A DNA stretch of 44,577 bases from a virus, in IMG/VR virus record IMGVR_UViG_3300008107_000144, positions 1 through 44,577 of that record; one strand, 5' to 3'. A program made the position numbers and the translations under genes. This document shows, one piece after another, positions 6,762 to 12,394 of the stretch. The first letter of the stretch is position 1, and the number at the start of each line of letters is the position of its first letter. The notes under the pieces were generated by a model. The model did not search any database. It was not told the DNA's origin and saw only the letters and a list, made by a program, of their open reading frames with translations.

Positions 6762-6777
6762 TTATGATGACTATTAT
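6720..6777 (+). promoter_or_regulatory. putative early promoter 6 with upstream dyad
   Basis: Dyad GTGACAC-CTGTACAA-GTGGCAC at 6720-6741. At the distance seen in the other copies there is a poor -35 (ATCTTG, 6749-6754) and, 17 bp on, -10 TATTAT (6772-6777). It would serve the gene at 6900, tRNA-Arg and the genes to 7668. The weakest of the set. Confidence 0.5.
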
Positions 6778-6899
6778 CAACTCATCTATAATCTCCCTGA
6801 TGAAGATGAAGATGTACAAATAGGTCTCACTGATTGATTGATGGGAATGTGTTTGCCCTAAAAGTTACACAACTTTGTTAACTTACCACTTTCTTTATT

Positions 6900-7052
6900 A
6901 TGTCTGCTGATCTGATGGTTTCTGCTCTGCGTCGTGGTCAAACTGGCAATGAGATTCTTCAGATTCTTGATGCTATCACTGGTGCTGATAGTGATAATAC
7001 TGACACTGAAAATGTAGGTGCTCAACCTACTTCAGAGTTTATTGAGTTCTGA
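6900..7052 (+). CDS. small conserved-type hypothetical protein (50 aa)
   Basis: It reads MSADLMVSALRRGQTGNEIL then QILDAITGAD and an acidic tail. This short helical type (ALRxGxTGNEILxILDxI) recurs in marine phage genomes as far as I remember. The gene at 12165 is a paralogue (AKAQDGNQLLEILDAVID). Function unknown. Confidence 0.65.
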   Translation: MSADLMVSALRRGQTGNEILQILDAITGADSDNTDTENVGAQPTSEFIEF

Positions 7053-7053
7053 T

Positions 7054-7061
7054 CATAAATA
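7054..7061 (+). promoter_or_regulatory. possible late promoter before tRNA-Arg (CATAAATA)
   Basis: The box matches NATAAATA and lies between the stop of the previous gene and a hairpin leading to tRNA-Arg. It could allow late transcription of the tRNA, but chance matches are expected in AT-rich DNA. Confidence 0.35.
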
Positions 7062-7077
7062 GGGGCATTGTTGCCCC
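7062..7077 (+). terminator. hairpin between gene and tRNA
   Basis: GGGGCA (7062-7067) pairs with TGCCCC (7072-7077) over TTGT. The downstream run CTTCTTGGG is only partly T-rich, so this may be a weak terminator or a processing hairpin just before the tRNA. Confidence 0.45.
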
Positions 7078-7083
7078 CTTCTT

Positions 7084-7156
7084 GGGCACATAGCATAATG
7101 GATAATGCCACTGCCTTCTAAGCAGTTGATTGGGGGTTCGAGTCCCTCTGTGCCTG
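7084..7156 (+). tRNA. tRNA-Arg (anticodon UCU)
   Basis: A full cloverleaf can be drawn: acceptor GGGCACA with TGTGCCT (one G-T pair), D-stem GCAT/ATGC, anticodon stem ACTGC/GCAGT with loop CTTCTAA (anticodon TCT), variable TGATT, T-stem GGGGG/CCCTC with loop TTCGAGT, discriminator G. CCA is not encoded. It reads AGA codons, which are very frequent in the late structural genes here. Confidence 0.93.
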
Positions 7157-7172
7157 TTCTAACTGTAAAACA

Positions 7173-7298
7173 ATGACTACTCCAAATTGGATACACAACT
7201 CAGGAAAACAAAAGAATACAAAAGGAACTTGCAAAGGAAAACTAAAAGCACGCAAACAAGTATTACAAGCACTAAAAGAAAAATATAATATCAAATGA
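7173..7298 (+). CDS. very basic small protein (41 aa)
   Basis: It starts MTTPNWIHNSGKQKNTKGTC and ends with lysine-rich helix text (KARKQVLQALKEKYNIK). The charge suggests nucleic-acid or ribosome binding. The ATG at 7173 is the first after the tRNA and the stop overlaps the next start (ATGA). Confidence 0.55.
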   Translation: MTTPNWIHNSGKQKNTKGTCKGKLKARKQVLQALKEKYNIK

Positions 7299-7507
7299 CG
7301 TATAATCACACAATACAAACACAAGCAGCATTTGAAAGAATTGATGATGCTTTACTTGGAAAAACAGATGATAATTTATCTCAAATCATTAGAGATTTGA
7401 ATTATATGTTATGGAAAGCAATTGAAATATCAGACACTAAATCATCCTTTGATGATGGGTCTGATTATGACCCACCATCACACTGTAACATTCCTCAAAG
7501 ATACTAA
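7295..7507 (+). CDS. hypothetical protein (70 aa)
   Basis: It begins MTYNHTIQTQAAFERIDDAL. A helical N-terminal two thirds is followed by a disordered acidic, proline-containing tail. Its TAA overlaps the next ATG. Not recognised. Confidence 0.6.
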   Translation: MTYNHTIQTQAAFERIDDALLGKTDDNLSQIIRDLNYMLWKAIEISDTKSSFDDGSDYDPPSHCNIPQRY

Positions 7508-7668
7508 TGCTTGAACTTCTTGCATCTGTTATGATTTCTTCCTCTCAACAATCAGAAGAGATCAATAAGTTTTGTGCTTATGTTGTAGGCATACCTTATG
7601 CAAGTGATAATTTTACAGATGAAGAATGGAATAGATTTGTATATTGTAGAGAGCACCTGAGAATGTGA
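7507..7668 (+). CDS. small hypothetical protein (53 aa)
   Basis: It begins MLELLASVMISSSQQSEEIN and ends FTDEEWNRFVYCREHLRM. It overlaps the previous stop by one base (TAATG). The stop TGA falls in the dyad of promoter 7, closing the unit. Confidence 0.55.
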   Translation: MLELLASVMISSSQQSEEINKFCAYVVGIPYASDNFTDEEWNRFVYCREHLRM

Positions 7669-7731
7669 CAGTTGAGCAAGTGTCCACAACCCCTTGACTT
7701 TTGCTGATTCTTGTGCTATCATACATGTATG
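7665..7731 (+). promoter_or_regulatory. early promoter 7: dyad, strong promoter and start-codon palindrome
   Basis: Dyad GTGACAG-TTGAGCAA-GTGTCCA at 7665-7686, 7 bp, -35 TTGACT (7694-7699), 17-bp spacer, extended -10 TGC-TATCAT (7717-7722), then ACATGT and ATG at 7729. The 14-bp palindrome TCATACATGTATGA contains the start codon. Confidence 0.8.
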
Positions 7732-8145
7732 AAAAATCAAAACACAAATTTGACAACCGAAAACATTATTGACAAGATTGAGCAGTTCTGTGATGTTCTT
7801 CGCACTAACTTTCAATCTACTGCTATTGCTCGCCACAGAGAATATATTGATAAAGGTGAGAATGTAGACTATCACCAGCAACAGATTGATAAACTCTGTG
7901 AGGGTGAAGGTGTGGATGAATATACTTACATCAAAGGCAAAAAGTATGCTAAGATTGTTCATCTTGCTGGTCCTAGTAAGCAACGCAGTGCACATGCCTT
8001 TGTTGATTTGAATACTGGTGATGTGTACAAATCTGCATCTTGGCAATCACCTGCAAAGGGCATAAGGTATAATCTTCTTGATGAACAATCTTGTGTTCAA
8101 ATGTACAAACGTGCAGATTGGGCAGGTGGATATCTTTACAAATGA
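7729..8145 (+). CDS. conserved-type phage hypothetical protein (138 aa)
   Basis: The ATG at 7729 is the one in the promoter palindrome; the mRNA is probably leaderless. The first 17 bases of the gene are identical to those of the gene at 9841. A helical N-terminus leads to a C-terminal beta domain with FVDLNTGDVYKSASWQSPAK and then RYNL, a pattern I remember from many unrelated phage small proteins. Biochemical role unknown. Confidence 0.7.
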   Translation: MKNQNTNLTTENIIDKIEQFCDVLRTNFQSTAIARHREYIDKGENVDYHQQQIDKLCEGEGVDEYTYIKGKKYAKIVHLAGPSKQRSAHAFVDLNTGDVYKSASWQSPAKGIRYNLLDEQSCVQMYKRADWAGGYLYK

Positions 8146-8312
8146 ACTACCTTTGTTTTGTTGATGGTCTGCTAGAATATGCTAGCACCAGTTCCTCAAA
8201 CTTCGCACATTATCAGTTAATGTATGCTGAAGAGCATAAAAATGCTAATGTTCAGTATCTTACTTTGACTGATGAAGAGTATGATGAAATGTTCCCTTAT
8301 GAAGAAGAATGA
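8142..8312 (+). CDS. small acidic hypothetical protein (56 aa)
   Basis: The ATG at 8142 overlaps the previous stop. It begins MNYLCFVDGLLEYASTSSSN and ends LTLTDEEYDEMFPYEEE. Coupled to the gene at 8309 by a further ATGA overlap. Not recognised. Confidence 0.6.
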   Translation: MNYLCFVDGLLEYASTSSSNFAHYQLMYAEEHKNANVQYLTLTDEEYDEMFPYEEE

Positions 8313-8428
8313 AAGCATCAGTTTTTTGTATTCTGTGCCTTGCTATTGGTGCTCTTGTGAGTCTAAATGCTGACCACCAAATGAAACAAGATTTGCAGAG
8401 AATTGATCCCCACACCTATACCATGTGA
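8309..8428 (+). CDS. small signal-like protein (39 aa)
   Basis: It reads MKASVFCILCLAIGALVSLN followed by a short polar tail. The N-terminal Lys plus hydrophobic stretch is like a signal peptide or single anchor. It ends in the dyad of promoter 8. A short secreted or membrane peptide of unknown role. Confidence 0.5.
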   Translation: MKASVFCILCLAIGALVSLNADHQMKQDLQRIDPHTYTM

Positions 8429-8491
8429 CACTTGTAGAACTGACCACTTATGCTTGACTTTCTTGTGAATCTATGGTATCATACATGTATG
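8425..8491 (+). promoter_or_regulatory. early promoter 8: dyad, strong promoter and start-codon palindrome
   Basis: Dyad GTGACAC-TTGTAGAA-CTGACCA at 8425-8446, 7 bp, -35 TTGACT (8454-8459), 17-bp spacer, extended -10 TGG-TATCAT (8477-8482), ACATGT, ATG at 8489. Palindrome TCATACATGTATGA. In this copy the dyad cannot fold into a good RNA hairpin, which argues for a DNA-level role. Confidence 0.8.
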
Positions 8492-8638
8492 AAAGATAAA
8501 TTTATGACTGACTCCACTCTTGATCTCTTTTGTGATCATGCAGATGCACAAATGGCAGATGAATATGCCATGGAACTTGAATCTAAAGCAGCAGAATTAG
8601 AAATTACTGTTGACTATTATATTGCTGAGTTCCTTTGA
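8489..8638 (+). CDS. small acidic hypothetical protein (49 aa)
   Basis: It starts in the palindrome (MKDKFMTDSTLDLFCDHADA); an internal ATGACT at 8504 is an alternative start. Acidic and helical. It precedes the exonuclease gene in the same unit. Confidence 0.55.
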   Translation: MKDKFMTDSTLDLFCDHADAQMADEYAMELESKAAELEITVDYYIAEFL

Positions 8639-8661
8639 TCATTAACAACATTAACAACAAC

Positions 8662-9348
8662 ATGCTTACCATTTCTCAACCCTTTCATCACCTCAATCTG
8701 CCTAAACTTGCAGACATTCCTACTCAAACTGTAGATGGTTCTCGTAAGTATGTGGTGAATGGTAAACTGTTGCCTTCTATCACTAGTGTTACTTCCTATC
8801 AGAATCGCAAATCTATTGCTGAATGGAGGGAACGTGTTGGTGCTGATGTAGCAAACAAGATCAGTCAGTTTGCATCAACTAATGGCACTAAGTTCCACAG
8901 TATTGTTGAGCAATATGTGGATAATTCTATTGACTTTTCAGAATATGAAGGCAATGAGAATTATGAAGTTGCTCTGAAATTGTTCAATCAATTTCAACAT
9001 CTTCTTGATAGGATTAACAATGTTCACTATCAAGAATGTGCACTGTATTCTGAACAACTTGGCATTGCAGGTCGTGTAGACTGTATTGCTGAGTTTGATG
9101 GTCAGTTGTCTATTATTGACTTCAAGAGTTCTTCTAAACCAAAGTATGAATCTCAAATCCTTGGGTATTTTGTACAGGAGACAGGTTATGCTAAAATGTA
9201 TGAAGAAATGACTGGTAAGAAAGTTACTCAAATTGTAACTCTTGTTTCTTGTCACTCTGGTGAAACTCAAGTGTTTATCAAGAATCCTGATGATTATGTT
9301 GACACTCTCAAGCAATATATTGTAGACTATAACAACAAAGGTAACTGA
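8662..9348 (+). CDS. PD-(D/E)XK exonuclease, MGME1/RecB-like
   Basis: A 228-aa protein with the family's ordered motifs: GTKFHSIVEQY (His79, Glu83), GRVDCIAEFDG (Asp140), the catalytic IIDFKSS (Asp153, Lys155) and QILGYFVQE (Gln165, Tyr169). This layout matches single-stranded DNA exonucleases related to mitochondrial MGME1, which cyanophages commonly encode. The likely role is processing of recombination or replication intermediates, or host DNA degradation, in the cytoplasm. The ATG at 8662 was chosen over the TTG at 8635 that overlaps the preceding stop. No Shine-Dalgarno sequence is visible. Confidence 0.8.
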   Translation: MLTISQPFHHLNLPKLADIPTQTVDGSRKYVVNGKLLPSITSVTSYQNRKSIAEWRERVGADVANKISQFASTNGTKFHSIVEQYVDNSIDFSEYEGNENYEVALKLFNQFQHLLDRINNVHYQECALYSEQLGIAGRVDCIAEFDGQLSIIDFKSSSKPKYESQILGYFVQETGYAKMYEEMTGKKVTQIVTLVSCHSGETQVFIKNPDDYVDTLKQYIVDYNNKGN

Positions 9349-9350
9349 TC

Positions 9351-9656
9351 ATGGCAACTTGGCGTGCACAATGCTGGTTAGGTTCTGAGGTTGGTTATCA
9401 AGATCTAGAAGTCCAAGCAAACACTTGGAATGGTGCAAAATCACAACTAGAGAGAGTTTATGGTGCAGAACAAATCATCAATTTGCATGAAGTAAGTGAT
9501 GACGATGATTATTCCTCAGGTGGAGGATTTGATGGTGCAGGTATGCTTGTGCTTGCAGTCATTGTATTTGCTATTGCTGCCTGGAAATATATTCTTATCT
9601 TTGGTGGTATTGCATTAGTTATTTGGTTGCTCATTAGGTTTGCAAATGATAACTAA
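9351..9656 (+). CDS. two-helix membrane protein (101 aa)
   Basis: A small N-terminal soluble domain (MATWRAQCWLGSEVGYQDLE, about residues 1-50, beta/alpha) is followed by an acidic Gly-rich linker (DDDDYSSGGG) and two adjacent membrane helices (MLVLAVIVFAIAAW and ILIFGGIALVIWLLIRF). The soluble part resembles the short domains that cyanophages fuse to membrane anchors. Function unknown. Confidence 0.65.
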   Translation: MATWRAQCWLGSEVGYQDLEVQANTWNGAKSQLERVYGAEQIINLHEVSDDDDYSSGGGFDGAGMLVLAVIVFAIAAWKYILIFGGIALVIWLLIRFANDN

Positions 9657-9667
9657 ATAGATTTTTT

Positions 9668-9741
9668 GCTAGTGTAGCTCAGTTGGATAGAGCAGGGCTT
9701 TTGTAAAGCTCAGGTCGCAAGTTCAAGTCTTGTCACTAGCT
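9668..9741 (+). tRNA. tRNA-Thr (anticodon UGU)
   Basis: Acceptor GCTAGTG/CACTAGC (7 perfect pairs), D-stem GCTC/GAGC, anticodon stem GGGCT/AGCTC with loop TTTGTAA (anticodon TGT), variable AGGTC, T-stem GCAAG/CTTGT with loop TTCAAGT, discriminator T. No encoded CCA. It reads ACA codons, which are common in the late genes. Confidence 0.93.
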
Positions 9742-9776
9742 TTTAACACAAATATGTGGCATTTCAATGATACCAT

Positions 9777-9843
9777 GTGCCAGTTGTAGAAGTGGTCGGT
9801 ATATTTTCGCAAATGCCCAAATCCGTGGTATCATACATGTATG
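9777..9843 (+). promoter_or_regulatory. early promoter 9: dyad and start-codon palindrome
   Basis: Dyad GTGCCAG-TTGTAGAA-GTGGTCG at 9777-9798, 7 bp, weak -35 TTCGCA (9806-9811), 17-bp spacer, extended -10 TGG-TATCAT (9829-9834), ACATGT, ATG at 9841. The palindrome and the first codons match promoter 7 base for base. Confidence 0.75.
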
Positions 9844-10080
9844 AAAAATCAAAACACCTCTGAAGTCTTCCACTATGTCAACAACTGGAAGGAAGGCAAA
9901 GTAAATCAAATGTTCATTCAGCAAGTTACACCTGAATGGCAAGAATGTGACCACAAATATGTTGCCATTGCTCTCAATCCTGTTACTAACAAGAGCATGG
10001 TAATGTCTAAACCTCGCAGTCATTATGATACCCTAATGTGGGTTCGTAAGTTCTGTGGTTCTTTCTCTGTTCTGTATTGA
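9841..10080 (+). CDS. hypothetical protein (79 aa)
   Basis: No other start exists near the predicted RNA 5' end, so this gene is the best case for leaderless translation from the palindrome ATG. It begins MKNQNTSEVFHYVNNWKEGK and looks beta-rich (DHKYVAIALNPVTNKSMVM). Not recognised. Confidence 0.65.
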   Translation: MKNQNTSEVFHYVNNWKEGKVNQMFIQQVTPEWQECDHKYVAIALNPVTNKSMVMSKPRSHYDTLMWVRKFCGSFSVLY

Positions 10081-10086
10081 TTGAGT

Positions 10087-10227
10087 ATGAAACTCTTTTT
10101 TGCTGGTTTGATTGTTGCAACTGTTGGGTTCAATGGTATTGCTAACATTCTAAATGTTGGTCTTAACATTGTACAAACTCATGCACAGCAACTCAACACA
10201 CAACTATCACAAATTGAGTCCAATTAG
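10087..10227 (+). CDS. small signal-like protein (46 aa)
   Basis: It reads MKLFFAGLIVATVGFNGIAN, a signal-like or membrane helix, followed by a polar Gln/Asn-rich tail. It lies 6 nt after the previous stop and ends shortly before the dyad of promoter 10. Confidence 0.5.
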   Translation: MKLFFAGLIVATVGFNGIANILNVGLNIVQTHAQQLNTQLSQIESN

Positions 10228-10236
10228 TGATAGCAT

Positions 10237-10303
10237 GTGCCACATGTACTAGTGGCACAAATCACTTGACAAATCCTTGAAAATGCCCTATAATACACTC
10301 ATG
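10237..10303 (+). promoter_or_regulatory. early promoter 10: dyad plus consensus promoter
   Basis: Perfect dyad GTGCCAC-N8-GTGGCAC at 10237-10258, 7 bp, perfect -35 TTGACA (10266-10271), 17-bp spacer, perfect -10 TATAAT (10289-10294), then ACACTC and ATG at 10301. The spacing from -10 to ATG is again 6 nt although the palindrome is absent. Confidence 0.85.
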
Positions 10304-10771
10304 CAAAAAACAAAATCCTTTTCTAAAGTCATCTACAACGTTTCCAACCCTAAGTGCGTTGTATTCGATCTAGATGCAACTCTGTGTCATCATGGTTCAC
10401 AGTCTGGGTTTGATGAGTGTGATCAATTCCCTGCTATTGATGCTGTTGTTGATGTTGCCAAGTATTGCAAATCTCAGGGATTTGATCTAGTCATTGCAAC
10501 TGCACGTCCTGATACTTATGCAGAGGGCACAGCATACTGGTTGCAGCAACATTTGCCAGAGTTTGATGCTCTCTACATGAAAAATGCAGATGATGATGCA
10601 ACTGGTTCACAGTGTAAGGGTCAACAACTGATGGACATTTGTAGGTTCTGGGATATTCAATTCTGGGTTGATGATTCTCCATACAATGCTGCAGTTATTC
10701 GTGATCATGGTGTAGACTGCATTCGTCCATCCCATAATGATGATTTCTGGGCAAGTTATGGTGATAAATGA
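10301..10771 (+). CDS. HAD-family phosphatase, Pnk 3'-phosphatase-like
   Basis: A 156-aa HAD enzyme. Motif I is VFDLDATL (Asp23 nucleophile, Asp25), motif II is IATARP (Thr67), a candidate motif III Lys is at 106 and motif IV is WVDDSP (Asp124, Asp125). Spacing and sequence around DLDATL resemble the C-terminal 3'-phosphatase domain of T4 polynucleotide kinase; the kinase half is absent. It could remove 3'-phosphates from nucleic-acid ends or act on nucleotides. The ATG at 10301 coincides with the predicted RNA start, excluding the upstream ATGs at 10277 and 10283. Confidence 0.75.
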   Translation: MQKTKSFSKVIYNVSNPKCVVFDLDATLCHHGSQSGFDECDQFPAIDAVVDVAKYCKSQGFDLVIATARPDTYAEGTAYWLQQHLPEFDALYMKNADDDATGSQCKGQQLMDICRFWDIQFWVDDSPYNAAVIRDHGVDCIRPSHNDDFWASYGDK

Positions 10772-10791
10772 TCCCATTATTCATCACTTCA

Positions 10792-10826
10792 TGTTATCAA
10801 GAACCATCATGATGATGTTGATAACA
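10792..10826 (+). repeat. 9-bp inverted repeat in an intergenic gap
   Basis: TGTTATCAA (10792-10800) and TTGATAACA (10818-10826) are perfectly complementary. The 17-nt centre itself contains the palindrome CATCATGATG. The gap from 10772 to 10855 holds no credible gene. It may be an mRNA hairpin between two cotranscribed genes; there is no T run. Confidence 0.55.
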
Positions 10827-10855
10827 ATGAACAACACACTAATTGACATAAACTC

Positions 10856-11086
10856 ATGCAAGAATACTACCAAAACTTCTACAAAACTCTGGTTCTGAAT
10901 GTTGCAACTATTTCCGCAATCATTGTGGGAGTTGTTACATTTGCAGTGCGGAGTTTCAATGAGAACAATGGAACAGATAAGGTCAGGCAAGTTATCCTAA
11001 CTGTTCTAGACAAACTTGATACCATTATCCTCAAAACTATGGATGTGGTTGATACTGATGTGCCAGATGTAGAAGTGGCACAATAG
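10856..11086 (+). CDS. single-pass membrane protein (76 aa)
   Basis: It begins MQEYYQNFYKTLVLNVATIS. Residues about 12-32 are a membrane helix (VATISAIIVGVVTFAV), followed by a helical cytosolic or periplasmic tail. The final DVEVAQ is encoded by the dyad of promoter 11. Confidence 0.6.
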   Translation: MQEYYQNFYKTLVLNVATISAIIVGVVTFAVRSFNENNGTDKVRQVILTVLDKLDTIILKTMDVVDTDVPDVEVAQ

Positions 11087-11127
11087 TGCTTGCAAAATCA
11101 CGAAATCTGTGCTACCATACATGTATG
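11060..11127 (+). promoter_or_regulatory. early promoter 11: dyad and start-codon palindrome (C/G variant)
   Basis: Dyad GTGCCAG-ATGTAGAA-GTGGCAC at 11060-11081, 8 bp, -35 TTGCAA (11090-11095), 17-bp spacer, extended -10 TGC-TACCAT (11113-11118), ACATGT, ATG at 11125. The palindrome is CCATACATGTATGG: compared with TCATACATGTATGA both outer bases changed together. Confidence 0.78.
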
Positions 11128-11403
11128 GAAAAACAAATGACAACTGACTTCCCCACAATTCAATCCAAAGATGGCACTATGAAAGTGTCGTTCTATCCTG
11201 TCAAAACACCCTTTGGAGATATATCTGAGACCTGGACACTTAAGGTGCTTGAGTGGAAAGGAATTGAGACAATTTCTAAGAAGTTCATCAACAAAGTTGA
11301 GAAGAAAGTTCAACTGCGTGAGTATGCTGGTTATGGTTATGTGTTCCTGAAAGATAACACTAACCTTCCACAACTTGGTAATCCTATGGCAGGTGCATGT
11401 TGA
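11125..11403 (+). CDS. hypothetical protein (92 aa)
   Basis: It begins MEKQMTTDFPTIQSKDGTMK; start at the palindrome ATG or at the internal ATGACA four codons later. Beta-rich with basic residues (KKFINKVEKKVQLREYAGYG). The stop overlaps the next ATG by one base. Not recognised. Confidence 0.6.
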   Translation: MEKQMTTDFPTIQSKDGTMKVSFYPVKTPFGDISETWTLKVLEWKGIETISKKFINKVEKKVQLREYAGYGYVFLKDNTNLPQLGNPMAGAC

Positions 11404-11636
11404 TGATTGATACAGTAAACCAAATGACGATTGATGAGATTCTTGATAGGATTATCAAGACCACAAATACAGCAATTTATGTGTCTGAGAGTGCAGTAGA
11501 TGATCCTGAGAAAGGTTATCCCTATGCTGCAGGTTATGCACGCTCTGCCCTGAAAGAAGTGCTAGAAAGCGTTAACCACCTGAAGTGCCTTGTGCCAGTC
11601 AAGGAAGTGTCACAAGACCCCTTGCAAAACCCCTGA
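11403..11636 (+). CDS. hypothetical protein (77 aa)
   Basis: The ATG at 11403 shares a base with the upstream stop. Helical N-terminus (MTIDEILDRIIKTTNTAIYV), then GYPYAAGYARSALKEVLESV. The last 15 residues run through the dyad and -35 of promoter 12, so they are probably not functionally constrained as protein. Confidence 0.6.
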   Translation: MIDTVNQMTIDEILDRIIKTTNTAIYVSESAVDDPEKGYPYAAGYARSALKEVLESVNHLKCLVPVKEVSQDPLQNP

Positions 11637-11659
11637 TCCTGTGCTACCATACATGTATG
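11592..11659 (+). promoter_or_regulatory. early promoter 12: dyad and start-codon palindrome (C/G variant)
   Basis: Dyad GTGCCAG-N8-GTGTCAC at 11592-11613, 8 bp, -35 TTGCAA (11622-11627), 17-bp spacer, extended -10 TGC-TACCAT (11645-11650), ACATGT, ATG at 11657. Palindrome CCATACATGTATGG. It controls the antirestriction-like gene. Confidence 0.78.
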
Positions 11660-12085
11660 GAAAATCAAACCACTAATCAAATGACTGCTGTTGTTACTTT
11701 CTCCTCTGAAGTTCAGGCAAAAATTGATGAACTGAAAGAGCAAAACTATTATGATGAGGATATGTTGGTCTTCATCAGTGAGCATGGGGAAGAAAACTTC
11801 CTTGCTTATTATGAGGAATATGTAGAGAATGGTGAGGACTATTCTTATGAGGTAGTTGATGCATTTGTAGATGAGTTTGGTATTGAGTGCATTGCACATT
11901 TCACTGATGCCTATTATGGACAGTATGACAGTGAGGAACAATTTGCAGAGCAATTTGTAAATGACTGCTATCCTAACAGTCTGCAAGATATGCCAGTTGT
12001 GATTGATTGGAGTGCTACCTGGAATGTAAATCTGAGGTATGATTTCTCCTTTGTTGATGGATACATCTTCCACAAAAACTTCTGA
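11657..12085 (+). CDS. ArdA-like antirestriction protein
   Basis: A 142-aa, strongly acidic protein. The middle region (FGIECIAHFTDAYYGQYDSE, then EEQFAEQFVND) and the C-terminal block WNVNLRYDFSFVDGYIFHKN match the pattern of ArdA proteins: an AYxGxYxSxExFAE segment followed by a Tyr/Asp-rich Y-D-F-x-F-V-D-G-Y-I-F end. ArdA mimics B-form DNA and blocks type I restriction enzymes. The N-terminal third is shorter and less typical than in plasmid ArdA. Its own strong early promoter fits a need for immediate expression. Start: palindrome ATG, or an internal ATGACT at 11681. Confidence 0.65.
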   Translation: MENQTTNQMTAVVTFSSEVQAKIDELKEQNYYDEDMLVFISEHGEENFLAYYEEYVENGEDYSYEVVDAFVDEFGIECIAHFTDAYYGQYDSEEQFAEQFVNDCYPNSLQDMPVVIDWSATWNVNLRYDFSFVDGYIFHKNF

Positions 12086-12087
12086 TA

Positions 12088-12139
12088 GTTGCACTGAATC
12101 CTTCCACCTTGGTGGATTCTCTGCAACCCTCAAGTTGCA
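12088..12139 (+). promoter_or_regulatory. three-arm alternative RNA hairpin in a leader
   Basis: GTTGCA (12088-12093), TGCAAC (12122-12127) and GTTGCA (12134-12139) allow the middle arm to pair with either neighbour. A separate hairpin, TCCACC-TT-GGTGGA, sits between the first two arms. The set lies between the ArdA-like gene and the gene at 12165 and could tune expression of the latter. No T run follows. Confidence 0.4.
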
Positions 12140-12164
12140 CCACTGTTTCACTCTTTCAAAACAA

Positions 12165-12377
12165 ATGACTGCTACTCTTTCGATGCCTAAAGTTGTTGCT
12201 CTGTCTATGCTCGCCAAAGCACAAGATGGCAATCAACTTCTTGAAATTCTTGATGCAGTTATTGACACTCAAGAGGATCAAGTTCCTGTGGTTGATGTAG
12301 AAGATGAAGTTTCCGCAGAGTATCCTACTGATGCCTACATCATGGACAATGATTATGCTGATGATTTTGATTTCTGA
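12165..12377 (+). CDS. small acidic protein, paralogue of the gene at 6900 (70 aa)
   Basis: The start ATGACT at 12165 follows the 79-nt structured leader. The core AKAQDGNQLLEILDAVID aligns with RRGQTGNEILQILDAITG of the gene at 6900. The C-terminus is very acidic (IMDNDYADDFDF). Function unknown. Confidence 0.65.
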   Translation: MTATLSMPKVVALSMLAKAQDGNQLLEILDAVIDTQEDQVPVVDVEDEVSAEYPTDAYIMDNDYADDFDF

Positions 12378-12394
12378 TCACTAAATGACATCAT

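Noticed and set aside
10768-10855. Short ATG-started frames between the HAD phosphatase and the membrane protein gene
   Set aside because: Lengths of 14 and 29 codons with no coding character; the inverted repeat explains the sequence better.
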